A stretch of DNA of 64,000 nt from Plumapathes pennacea (lineage: Eukaryota > Cnidaria > Anthozoa > Antipatharia > Myriopathidae), in the NCBI GenBank assembly GCA_964036295.1, contig OZ038465.1:5504667-5568666 (forward strand), read 5' to 3'. The notes below the pieces were generated by a model. That model searched no databases, was not told the DNA's origin, and saw only the letters and a program-made list of their open reading frames with translations. Shown here in pieces: positions 10,010-25,380 of this stretch. The position numbers and the translations under genes were made by a program. Position 1 is the first letter of the stretch. Each line of letters opens with the position of its first letter.

Positions 10010-12323
10010 ATGGCGAAGTCGAAGAATCACACCAATAACAACCAAGGTGATGTGTTTGACGGTTTCTTGCGTATTGGATCTTTACGACACACGATGCTTG
10101 TGATTCTGCATGTCCTGTATGTTGCATACTGATGATATTTTTCTATACTTCAGCCCACAAGTGGCACCGAAAGGGCATCAAGAAGCCCAAGACCCAGCGC
10201 TACCCATCATTAAAGGGGGTAAGTTATTATACAAAGTGTAAAGTATCACTAACCTACCGTATACAAAAGCTGGAGGTCCCTGTGCATAGACCAGTCTGCT
10301 GCCAGCACACAGTATGGCAGGCATTGGAATCCAAATACAGATTGTAACCCTTGCTGTTCATCATGCAGAAAAGAGACCTTGGTGTTTGATAGTTTGCTCA
10401 GATACCAGTTGGTGGTGACCGATTTTTCAGTTTATACATCATGAATTTGAATATTATTATCTGTCCCTCTGGTGATGGACTGTGTTGGTCACAGATTCTT
10501 CCAACCATTCAATAAGAAAATGGTGAAAATGCGTGAGTGAGTGATGTAGTGAGAAAGATTCAATTTAACAAAGCAAACTATCAGGTGCCCAGGTTCTCTG
10601 TGAAGACTTTAAGAGAAAATACAGTGGAAGGTGGAAGGGAAAGGCTACTTTGGTCATTGATTTTAAGTACTTCTGTTTGCAAAAGCAGCTCACATGCCAT
10701 AAAAATAAATCACTTTATTTAAGTCTCAATGTATTTAGCACTTGCCATGCTAATTGGGGAGACTTGAAATGCAGAAATGAAATATCATAAACTGAACTCA
10801 AATTCGTTAAGAATCCCAACTGGTCAGAGGCTAACCAGTTGGCTATTTACATAGTGTGGCCGAGAATTTGAACTCGGGGCTACCGTGTTGCAAATTCAGC
10901 TAGCAGGGCTTGAACCTGGGACCTCCAGATTTCAAGTCCGGCGCTCTACCCACTCAGCCACACTGCCTCCTATGAGGCACTGCCTGCCATATGCATGTAA
11001 CTTCTGGATCATAATGTGACCAGATTTTGAAAATGTACAGTCAACTTGCTGTAAGGCAGATACTCTTGGGACCAGCTCCAATGCTAGTTCAGTTAGAGTA
11101 AATGACTGAAGAAATGGCAGAGACTGCTCCTACCAGGTGTCCGTTAACTCGTTAACTCCCCAGCTCAAAATAAAGATTCTCCCAACCAAAAATATAACAA
11201 AAATATATGTGATGAAAAGAGAATTTATTCTTTAATCAGCTGTCATTTGAGCAAGGTGTCAAGTGCCAAATTCTCCATACTTTATAATATATCTCTGGTG
11301 GGAGACTAAAAGGAGAAAAGTGGAGTTGATCACTCTTGGGAGTGAAAGAGTTAAAAGGGAGTTCACTGGATGCATGACTTAGAGGGAAGACAAGTTTTGA
11401 CAACACTGGGCCAGTATTTCAATCCCATGTACTCTGCCTTTCTAAGTTATTTACAGGAATGAAAGCTGATAAGTGTAAGAGGTTCAATCTATCAGACTGA
11501 AACATCAAAATTGTAAGCAAGCATGACCATCAAAAAAGAACTCTGGGAGTATTGGTTATGGATCTCACTTCCCGTATCTTGTCCTCATACTTCAAACCTG
11601 GTTTGCAATTCAATTATTTATGTGACCTGGTTTGATTAGTCGTGTGTGGCAGCGACAAGTCTCTAGCCAATTATCTTTTACTTTCTTGATGCAAACTTTA
11701 GCTCATTCCATTCTAGTCTAGTAAACTGACATATCTTGGTCACTATTTGTCTTTTTAATATTCAACAACCTGATCTGATCCTGTTGATCAATTGAATTTG
11801 TAAAGAATATTCTTACTTAACAATATTCTAAAACTGTTATATTCATTTTGTTGAGATTTTGAGGGCCTCAGGGTTATTAGTGCTCTGCTCTATTTAGTGT
11901 TACCCTCTATAAATAAAGTTTGATTGATTGATTTTGTTAACAAATTTCTATTGGACATTTCAGACCTGCACGTTTACTTTTTTCCGCTAGTATATATGTG
12001 TACAACAAAAACAAGGACGTGCGGTGGTAGCCATATTTCAATTCAATGTATACAATGCACCAAAGCAGTTGTGTTGCTGGGCAACCTTTGACATCACAGG
12101 GTTACCCTTACCTCCTGGAGTGGTCAACTTTCAGTCTCTCACCAGAGATATATTACTTTGAGGTGGATTTGGCATTTGATAGCCATGTTTCTACTGTATT
12201 TCTTAGAACATTTCGCTTATATTGACAGGTTTTTGTTTGTTTATTGCTTATCAGGTTGATCCCAAGTTCTTGAGAAATCTTCGTTTTGCCAAGAAGCACA
12301 ATGTAAAACACCCAAAGGCGTAA
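10010..12323 (+). CDS. RPL29: 60S ribosomal protein L29 (eL29), short form
   Basis: Three coding exons: 10010-10046, 10154-10218 and 12255-12323, giving 56 aa. It begins MAKSKNHTNNNQ, continues AHKWHRKGIKKPKTQRYPS and ends with VDPKFLRNLRFAKKHN plus VKHPKA. This is the eL29 core, a very basic small component of the large ribosomal subunit near the subunit interface. Length is like yeast eL29 (59 aa) and lacks the long Lys/Ala-rich C-terminal extension of mammalian RPL29. Phases are 1 (after codon 12) and 0; introns are GT-AG. Intron 2 is about 2 kb and carries a SINE, a MITE-like element and a retrotransposon 3' end. The polyadenylation signal is at 12357. Confidence 0.95.
10812..10985 (-). 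mobile_element. tRNA-derived SINE in RPL29 intron 2
   Basis: On the minus strand the element has an A-box-like TGGCTGAGTGGGTAGAGCG (10942-10960), a B-box GGTTCAAGCCC (10906-10916) and, further on, a second B-box-like GAGTTCAAATTC (10864-10875). The anticodon-stem region resembles a Ser-type tRNA but has no variable arm and the acceptor stem does not close, so this is not a functional tRNA gene. The 3' part holds a hairpin CCAACTGGT/ACCAGTTGG (10816-10842). These are the marks of a tRNA-derived SINE; family name unknown to me. Ends are approximate. Confidence 0.6.
11144..11354. mobile_element. MITE-like element with TTAACTC.. terminal repeats
   Basis: The left end TTAACTCGTTAACTCCCCAG (11144-11163) is nearly the reverse complement of the right end CTTGGGAGTGAAAGAGTTAA (11335-11354). 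About 211 bp, AT-rich, noncoding. Related sequence (GGGAGTGAAAGGGTTAA, and the ACTCATACATTTTC segment) recurs near 39.0 kb and 48.9-49.06 kb, so this is a dispersed family. Confidence 0.5.
11865..11934 (+). mobile_element. Possible non-LTR retrotransposon 3' end
   Basis: Contains ATAAATAAAGTTTGATTGATTGATT, ending in short GATT repeats after an AATAAA-like word. Such 3' ends are typical of truncated LINE/SINE copies. No coding sequence remains. Low-level evidence only. Confidence 0.35.
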
Positions 12324-12356
12324 CTGATTTTGTAATACAGATGGCTCTTGGATGAT

Positions 12357-12362
12357 AATAAA
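12357..12362 (+). terminator. Polyadenylation signal of RPL29
   Basis: AATAAA 34 bases after the stop codon, followed by a T/G-rich stretch. The very short 3' UTR is normal for ribosomal protein mRNAs. Confidence 0.65.
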
Positions 12363-13776
12363 ACGTTGTAAATATATTTGTCTGATCTTTCAGTTTGTTG
12401 TTGGTGACTTCATCTGTCCCTCTCATTGAAGACTGACGCATCAACCCAAGTCAGTATGTAGCAAAACGGAACTCTCTGTCTCTCCCAAACCCCCCCACCT
12501 TCTTTCTTTCTTTTTCTTTTTTTTTTTTTTATCTTTTATTCTTTCATTTATTCATTCTTTTGTTCTTTCTGTTGTTTGTATTTTCTGTTTGGTCCTTTTT
12601 TTTTTAATGTTGGTCAAAAGATAGCCTACTTGATCTTTTAAGTGCGGGCCGAATCACGAACAGTGCGAGGACCGGCATCATACAACAACCAGCCTACGGA
12701 CACGTGGCCTCAAAAAGTAGTCTGTGTCGCATCCTATCTAATTGGATGCGGCGCAGGCTACAAAGAATAAAAGACAAAATGAACTGCATTGGAGGCTAAA
12801 TACAGCCAAGCCGCAAGTAGAGTTATCATTAATGAAAGGGCTCAACTACGTTCAAGAAAATAAAGAGATAACAATTTCACCGCGCTACGTATCATTACCG
12901 ACCGGAAAATTGCTGAACCCCTGCGTTGATAGCAATTTCAATAGACCTAAAATAGACCAATGAACGTAAAAACCGGCCTTGTGGTCTTTTCTGTTGAGGA
13001 GTTAAAGTGATAGGCCATTCGTTTTATTGCGACCAATGTAAAGTGGCTTGGGCATATTGCTTTAATAAGATTGCGTCATCCGTGAGTTTTGTTTCCTTTC
13101 TTTTCCGCCTAATTGCCGAGTGTTCTTTCATAAGTCAATCGTCATATTGTTGCTCGGTCAGTCGATTCTAAATTATTCATGTGAGAGTTGCATATGTGAA
13201 TGAGAGCGGACGCGAGAAATGCTGCAGAGAAATAAACTAAAATATTGACCAACATGGGAAGTTTTGTGAGGAATGCACGTCTTTTTAAAATTGAAGAGGG
13301 ATGAACTGTTATCAATTCAAGAAAGAAGGCTGGGATAAAAAAGATTACGAAAATTAAAAATTCAGCAGACGTCAAATCCTGAATAATAATGCTTTTTATT
13401 ATATTTTTCTCCACTCGTGCTATTTGAGCCAATAAAGAGCGATGGTTTAGAAAGCCATTGCCCACGCTAGTGACAAACTATTCCTGCACCCTGATATATA
13501 GACTTCCCACACGCCGGCGTTACGAACGAAAAGGATTCAATCAAAAATGACTATGATTTACGACGACGACTGAAAAGCGTTTCCCTCCTAATTCTGACGC
13601 TATTTTGTGAATAATGTGATCAAAGTGGCACGAATGCTTCGCTTGTAAACGAAATCTGCGAGCGAATTTTCGGCCATCGTTTTACATTCTGGCTCGGGAT
13701 TAGGAAAAACCTATATTTTTTTGCCACCGTTCTCAGAGGTAATCCCTAGTGTGGAACTGACAATGTTTTCTAAGGA
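12363..13776. other. Intergenic interval RPL29 to membrane-protein gene
   Basis: No supported exon. Holds a long pyrimidine/T-rich tract (12490-12610) and open frames at 12742-12963 (+) and 13142-13465 (-) without recognisable domains. The minus one is hydrophobic but has no family match I can name. Confidence 0.5.
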
Positions 13777-16700
13777 ATGAATACCAGCTGCATATTTAAA
13801 GCCACAATTTTCGGAACTTATGGTTTCATGGTAATCAGTCTTGTTTTCTTTGGTGCATCGAAGGTAAGTTTATTGATAGCTATTTTTTCTAGTAGTTCTT
13901 CTCCATGAAGCAATACACCTCCGCAGTAACTTTAATCTGTAATTTATTGCAGGTCAATTCCTCCGCAATATCTTTGGGATCAACGGGTGGTCAGATTCGA
14001 CGAGAAACTCAAATTCAACCCAAAGGACGTTTATATGGATTTTTGAGCCGTCAAAAACCAAAGGAACCTGAGAATAGTATTGTTAGCAATGAAAATAAGA
14101 CAGAGAGAACTGATACTACATTTGGGAACTTGGCAGACCGCTTGACTGCACGTATTGTACATCAAGGTGGGAAGCAAAGCGACGACGTGGAAAATGCAAA
14201 ACAAGTGACATTGGACGAATATTCGGATGAGCAGAAAGTAGAAAACGAGGCACAAACGACCCTCGTGTTTGCCAAATCTATCAAAGGTGACGGAAGAACA
14301 TCATTTGGTGAGTGTTTTATAGCTTTAGGAGCTGGCTAATATTTTTGTGGTTTTAGATAAAAAGTTGGCAGGGCAATTCTTCGACTTCTGCGCGTGAAAA
14401 ACTACTCGTGGACAAACGAAGGACTATAAATTCAATAGCAGTCTCACAGGTCCATTAAGATTTATTATAAAGGGATCACACTTCACGCTGTTTTCAGATT
14501 TTTCCTTCTCAATTACGGATTTGCATGAAATTTCGGCAGATGGGGATCGGCGCACTGATGAATGTCGCATTTTTATGGATCGAACCGGGTGAAATATGTC
14601 TCAGTATATCTTCATCAATGCAGATATTTTTTAATTCAGTTTTCTGACAGTGCTGTTGTAGATAAAACAGTTCAGTATATATAAATAAACATAGACAATC
14701 ATGATCCATATATAAATTATATAGTTTACATAAAGAAATGAATGCACAATTGTGATCAATCGGTTTGTGAAACTTTATGTTAATTTGACGCTAACTTAAA
14801 ATGCGATAAAACCCCAGGTGGTATTTGAAGTCGCTTGATGCTACCAATAACATGTCGGCAAATTTGTTATTTTGGCCCAACTGAGTTTAATGACTTTTAA
14901 AGATAAAATTTATGGAAATTCATTAAAAAAATAATGGCTCCACTCATAAAAGCAAAATAACGTGACTCTGGCGAACTGAGCAAAAAAATAGAAATAAAAA
15001 TATATTCCATCACTAGAGCTCTATAAGGTCAAACAAAAAAACAGATCACGAAAAAGAACAACGCACACCTACCGATCAATCAGCCCTAATTTCTAGTACT
15101 ACGTTTTGGCATCAAACTCGTGTCAAGTACAGTAGATGACGTATTAATGTACTTTGTTCCCACACAAGCGATCAAAACGTCGGTTCAACGTACAAAGAGG
15201 CCTTGGATTGATTACGTCAGCGTGTCAGCGGGAGTGTTCTTATTGGTTGTCCTGGTGATATGTTTGCATGCGCCTTGCGCATACCTGTGGAGACGTAAGG
15301 ACGACTGCTCGACGTCACACGATGACTTATACGAAAAGTGTCTTCCTGGAAGTACTGAGAGCAAGAGGCATGCTGGGAGACCACCATATATTTCCATCAC
15401 CGTTGCCGACGATCAAGAAACATCCTCGGAGCCTGTAGGTGTTTTACTACTCGAAGGAACTGAATGCTAAGCAGTTTTGGGACATTTCTTAAAGTGAAAT
15501 GACATTTATTTGTATTTCTTGTAGTGATACGCATAGAGGCTACATAGAAGTATAGAGAGAAGAATGGTGGCTGTGGGTATAGATATTGCATGGTAATAGT
15601 AGTTGTAGTAACAGTTGTAGTTCGTAGCAGCAGTAAGATTTCAGAAGAGGAAGCCTAATGTCCTTGTTTGTTGCAGTTCTGGTCACAAAAAGACAAGCAT
15701 TCTGGTCGTGGAAGCGTGTGGCCTGGGTCGAGCAAGTTGAAGGAATGCTTCCGTTCCCGCAACAATAAGAAAGTCTACACAAGTAGTAATAGCAATTATC
15801 GCTACAAACCGCTCAAAAGCCTTGACAATCCTTATACATTTTACGAACCAGAAAAGACGAGTGTCGGAGAATTTTTAAATAGACGCTCAAGTTTACGTTC
15901 TAAAAAGTGTTACGGAAGCACGGAAGATCGGACGTTTGTAGATCGCTTTGGACGTAGGTCACGTGACTCGCTCGAATTCTCGGATGACTTAAAATTTGCG
16001 TTGAAAATTCGACCAAGGAGAAAGAAGCAAGTTATTGAGCTGAAAGAGTTCCCGCTAGGTTATTCGCAAAGCTTCTTGAAAGTCGACTTGGATTCTCAGC
16101 CAAGCGTTGTTTACGATCCATCTGGGGATATCAAAGGAGTGGAGAAGTGTGATTGGAGGAATCTCAGTGAATCAGAGAGTAAAACACAAGACTGTTTTCC
16201 CTTGTGTCCGTCTGACTTAAAGAGAAGTTTGTCGGAAAAGGTTTCTGGTCGGATGAAAAAAACAGGTAAGCTGAGGTTAAAGGGTGCAAAGAAGCCCCAA
16301 CCCAAGGTAATGCATTGCTTCCCTTCACTGGTAACGTATGACACACAATTTGTTCAAAACGACAGCGACATAAACGTGTCGACCAACTCTCCAGAACGGA
16401 AGCCAGAGGAAAGTGTTCCTAAGAGACCACTGTATAAGAAAACGGTGTTAGATTTGGAAATACCAGCAATCAAGAAAATTGATCCCTTGAATAAGTGTGA
16501 AGGCTGGAATGACACAGACCCAGCTAAGCTTCACGGTAAGCCAAGCAGTCTGTCTTATGGTAAACCCGAGAAAAAGGAACACGTGATTGATTTTGGTGTT
16601 GACAACCCGGCTGCACCACGGGAAGACCCCGTGAAACTTGCACGCGACGAAGAGAACGTGGCACGTGGTGAAGGAAACATTGCACGTGATGAAGGCAACA

Positions 16701-17887
16701 TCTCATTTGACATTAACAAGTCAGGCCACTTGAGCGAATTTACAGGAGAGGAAGCTGAAGCTATTACTTTCAAGGCATCTAAAGTTGAGCACGACGAAGA
16801 TAAGGTTTTGGGGAAAGAAACTAAACTTGTATGTGATGAAAGCATCGATGCAAGCGATGGAAGGGATGTCAAACATGACCAGGTCAAACTCGAGACCACG
16901 AGCCACGATACAGCGTTTACACAAGGGGTAGTAGGGTTGGACTGCGAGACAAGTGTTACTGACCCGTTGGCTGGTATTGAGTCACCGATCAGGCGGCCAA
17001 AACATTATTGTCCTATTAATGACAAAGTAGCACAGAAGCCTAGCGAGCAAGAAGCTGTGGGAAATATTGGAAGTGCTCCAATGGCGGCCCGAACAGAAAC
17101 CGATGCCATACCAATAAATGTAAATGGGGGATCAGGGTCCACTGACGGGCTGTCACACGAGAAAAGAATAGAGGTTAAAACAGAGCCGAGAATAAAGAAG
17201 AAATATTCGGTAAAGTGCAAAGCGCATCCCAAGCACGGGCCAGAGAAAGATATTCGTCAAAGAAACGGAGGTAAAGATACATACAAGCACAAACAGGTAT
17301 AGATACTCAGATAGATAAGACAACAGAGAGATAACACCACAACACATACATACATGTTACATACATACATACATACATACATACATGCAAAGTCAGTCAT
17401 AATATCATAACGGCTTCCAGTGAATGTCGTCTCACAGTCACGTGTAACAACCGTCAAACACTATGAAATAGATCATCTTTGATAGCGTTAAGTGTAACTT
17501 GAAAGACTGGGCACAAGGTGCTGCGCAAGTTCAGTCGTTTATGTGTGGCAGCAAGAAAATTGATTGAGATAACTTAAATGTAGATAGGACTCTGTATCAG
17601 TTCTTCAGGTCAGTTCGTCAACAAAGAAGAGCTTGAAGTGCATTCATCCTGTTCCACCCAAACGAGCAGAGCGTCAAAGGGCGTTAAAAGCAGCTAAGAA
17701 GAGGTCTAGTAAAAGCAGCCCGAAGGAGCACGGGCTGGAAGCCATTGTAGTGGCACCAACGAGAATGATCAAATACTTCCAAGACAAAACAAGCAATGAG
17801 TCGAAGATAGCAAGGGGCGGCGGCAAAGGCAAAGTAAGGGATTTTATTAACGATCAAAATGAACTTTCTCCTTGCAACAACCTCTGA
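13777..17887 (+). CDS. Unrecognised single-pass membrane protein with long charged cytoplasmic tail
   Basis: Five proposed coding exons: 13777-13863, 13953-14307, 15097-15434, 15677-17296, 17609-17887 (892 aa). Phases agree at every junction (0, 1, 0, 0). Exon 1 encodes a signal-peptide-like start, MNTSCIFKATIF followed by a hydrophobic core ending FFGASK. The ectodomain (about 30-186) has no Cys and two N-glycosylation sequons (NSS, NKT). A transmembrane helix follows at about 187-212 (FLLVVLVICLH core) and then RRK as stop-transfer. The tail (about 680 aa) is rich in Lys, Asp and Glu, with a three-fold 7-residue repeat (ARDEENV, ARGEGNI, ARDEGNI) encoded at 16640-16702. The last exon is very basic. 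Donor choices that are weaker: GTAGGT at 15435 and GTATAG at 17297; for the latter a GTAAAG donor at 17271 with acceptor at 17600 also keeps frame. I recognise no family. It could be two genes, but no start codon or promoter is evident before exon 4. Confidence 0.55.
17346..17388. repeat. (ACAT)n microsatellite
   Basis: Tandem ACAT/CATA units interrupted once by GTT, lying just after the long fourth exon of the membrane-protein gene. Confidence 0.85.
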
Positions 17888-18350
17888 GCCGGGACGTAGA
17901 GTTTGGTATGGAGAATTTAGCAATTGATCGAATGCACTATGGACAGTTGATCTAATTATGAACAATTTGTTCACGTCATGCGTGTTGTCACAATGCAGTG
18001 ACTCCCTCTCATTGGTCGAACTTGCTGCTGACATCATTTTAAAAAGTCCGGTTGACGATTTTCTCCCGTTGATTTTTTTTTAAACGAAAAGTGATAGACT
18101 ACCACAGAAGTTTTGCACAGTTAAAACTAAGCTTCAAGCCGAGAAAACTGGTCTAAATTAACACACGCAGGTAAATCTTGTTATGTCTTAAGTGACTCAT
18201 TAGTACGACAGAGTTATTTAGGATTGAAGTCGTCAAATTGTGCAAATTAACTTCACAAACAAGTTAGTGGTTGACAGTCATTGACCCTCTGTCTTTCACA
18301 GCTCTAAAATTGTTTCTGCCCTGCGATAATAATATTGTGTAGCCATCAAA
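17888..18350. other. 3' flank of membrane-protein gene / alpha-tubulin promoter region
   Basis: Only 463 bases separate the stop codon from the tubulin ATG. An inverted CCAAT box (CATTGGTCG) lies near 18010. No coding sequence seen. Confidence 0.5.
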
Positions 18351-23461
<5,111 letters not shown>

Positions 23462-23831
23462 GAATGTTGCACGAATCAAAAAGGAATTTTACGGAAACTT
23501 GAAATGAAATAGTATCTGATGTATTTGTAGACGACAGGGAAGAAGCGGTAGAGGCCGGAATACTGAGAATGTTGCGCGAATCAGACAGGAACAAAACTTG
23601 AAATAAAATAGTATCTGTATTTGTACACGACGAGGAAGCAGAAACAGAAGAATACATGAGAACTGTTAACGAATCAGCGAGGAAGGGAAACTTGAAATAA
23701 AACATGGATATTTTCTGCTGCGGAAAATGATTACATTTGATGACTTTGTGGTCGTGCCAGTAAAAGTTGGTCGACAAGACAACCATTCTGACAAAAAAAA
23801 AAGCCACAATAATAAAAATGTTTCATCTTTC

Positions 23832-23904
23832 TGGAGAATCCGGGTATCGATCCCGGTACCTCTCGCATGCTAAGCGAGCGCTCTACCATTTGAGCTAATT
23901 CCCC
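23832..23904 (-). tRNA. tRNA-Ala-AGC: tRNA-Ala (AGC), copy 1
   Basis: 73 nt including discriminator A. Acceptor GGGGAAT pairs with ATTCTCC and carries the G3-U70 wobble that identifies alanine tRNAs. D-arm GCTC/GAGC, anticodon loop TTAGCAT (anticodon AGC), and T-arm CCGGG/CCCGG close correctly. A T5 run about 12 nt downstream on the minus strand serves as Pol III terminator. Confidence 0.97.
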
Positions 23905-24138
23905 ATCTGATTGCTAACAGAAAGCGAAGATGGACCGGTTTTCGGACTGTCAAAAGAAATCGCGTGATTGCTTTGGTTTTGCGTTTGCTTGCATGTGATC
24001 TGCTCATAAGTGGCAGTGGCATTTTCTCGCAATACTGATTGGTCTTTTACTCAAAGCAAAACCAACCGCAATTTTCTACTTTGACTAAAAACAGACAGCA
24101 AAAAAAGAAATGCAATCAAGAAAAACCTAAATCATCCT

Positions 24139-24211
24139 TGGAGAATCCGGGTATCGATCCCGGTACCTCTCGCATGCTAAGCGAGCGCTCTACCATTTGA
24201 GCTAATTCCCC
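24139..24211 (-). tRNA. tRNA-Ala-AGC: tRNA-Ala (AGC), copy 2
   Basis: Identical in sequence to copy 1 and exactly 307 bases from it, with similar flanking DNA, so the pair arose by a local tandem duplication. Minus-strand T5 terminator lies about 13 nt downstream. Confidence 0.97.
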
Positions 24212-24623
24212 ATCCGACTACTTTAAGAAAAGAAAGCGAAGATAGAGCGGCTTTCGGAACATCAATAAGTAATCGCGTGATTGCTTTGGTTTTGCGTTTG
24301 CACACTCGTATCTGATCTCCTCACAAGGGCAGTGGCATTTTCTCGCAATGATAATTGGTCTTTCATGCAAAACAAAACCAACCGCAATTTTATACTTTAA
24401 CTAGTTGGTTAAAAGTTTTTCTTTCAGCTTTGTTTAGGATTGGCACAGAGATTACTTGAAAACCCGGATATTTCCTGCTTCTGAACGGCTTGTTTTCATG
24501 TAGTCTTCCCAACGGAAATTTTGCGCAGCTCTTTATACTCATTATTATTTGCGTGCTTGTTTTCCTGGACTAAAAACAGACAGCAAAACAAACAAAACGC
24601 AACTAAGGAAAATAATTCAACCT

Positions 24624-24696
24624 TGGAGAATCCGGGTATCGATCCCGGTACCTCTCGCATGCTAAGCGAGCGCTCTACCATTTGAGCTAATTCCCC
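24624..24696 (-). tRNA. tRNA-Ala-AGC: tRNA-Ala (AGC), copy 3
   Basis: Identical 73-nt gene. Its downstream flank shares the AAAACAGACAGCAAAA-type segment with copy 2, but spacing is 485 bases. T4 terminator downstream on the minus strand. Confidence 0.97.
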
Positions 24697-25115
24697 ATCT
24701 GTGTTTCGCTGGATTCTCATTCGATCTAACTTCGCCGTTTGACCACCCAAACGCAAGTCGGCCAAGTCATCGCAAAACTGATTGCTTCGGTTGCGACTTG
24801 GGTCGACTTCCAAGTCCGTTTGTCTACCCATCGCAAGTCCCGGATGTTGATGTTCCTAAGTTCTGATTCCGTGGTAAACTTGGACCGGTCGACAGTGGGG
24901 GTACAAGGGTAAATGTATTGGTATAATTGTGTTCACTTGAGATCTGTTGTGATTCAGAAATAAATAGCAAAACAAAACAAAAGTTTTCCCGATGTGACTG
25001 GGCTTTCACTTGTTAATTTTTGAATATTTGGCTTTCCAAGGATTAGGCCCTCATCCGTCTCATCCGTGCGGCATCATTGACCATAATCTATTTTCACAAA
25101 ATTAAAATTACCTGA

Positions 25116-25190
25116 TTTTTTGTTTTTTTGTTTTTTGTTTTTTGTTTTTTGTTTTTGTTTTTGTTTTTGTCTTTGTTTTTTTTGTTAGGA
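25116..25190. repeat. T-rich (GTTTTT)n tract
   Basis: Repeats of GTTTTTT and GTTTTT with one GTCTTT. Simple sequence. Confidence 0.85.
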
Positions 25191-25307
25191 ACCTATACCA
25201 AAAAGAGTAACGTTGAGAGGGATTGTTGGTTCTCAATAATATACTGCATGTGAGGTCCAACTCAGTGTGACACATCTCAATCTGCGTGCTTCACTTGTTT
25301 ATCAGAG

Positions 25308-25380
25308 GGGGAATTAGCTCAAATGGTAGAGCGCTCGCTTAGCATGCGAGAGGTACCGGGATCGATACCCGGATTCTCCA
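25308..25380 (+). tRNA. tRNA-Ala-AGC: tRNA-Ala (AGC), copy 4 (opposite strand)
   Basis: Identical 73-nt gene in plus orientation, the only inverted member of the cluster. An 8-T terminator begins at about 25392. Confidence 0.97.

Larger units (their letters stand above)
23832..24420. repeat. Tandemly duplicated tRNA-bearing unit (about 307 bp)
   Basis: The DNA between copies 1 and 2 and that after copy 2 align well: both contain GAAAGCGAAGAT, TCGCGTGATTGCTTTGGTTT, GGCAGTGGCATTTTCTCGCA and AAACCAACCGCAATTTT in the same order. The tRNA bodies are identical while the flanks have many substitutions, consistent with selection or gene conversion on the tRNA. Confidence 0.75.

Noticed and set aside
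10860-10985. Functional tRNA-Ser on the minus strand
   Set aside because: The acceptor stem does not pair and the long variable arm of tRNA-Ser is missing; better explained as a tRNA-derived SINE.
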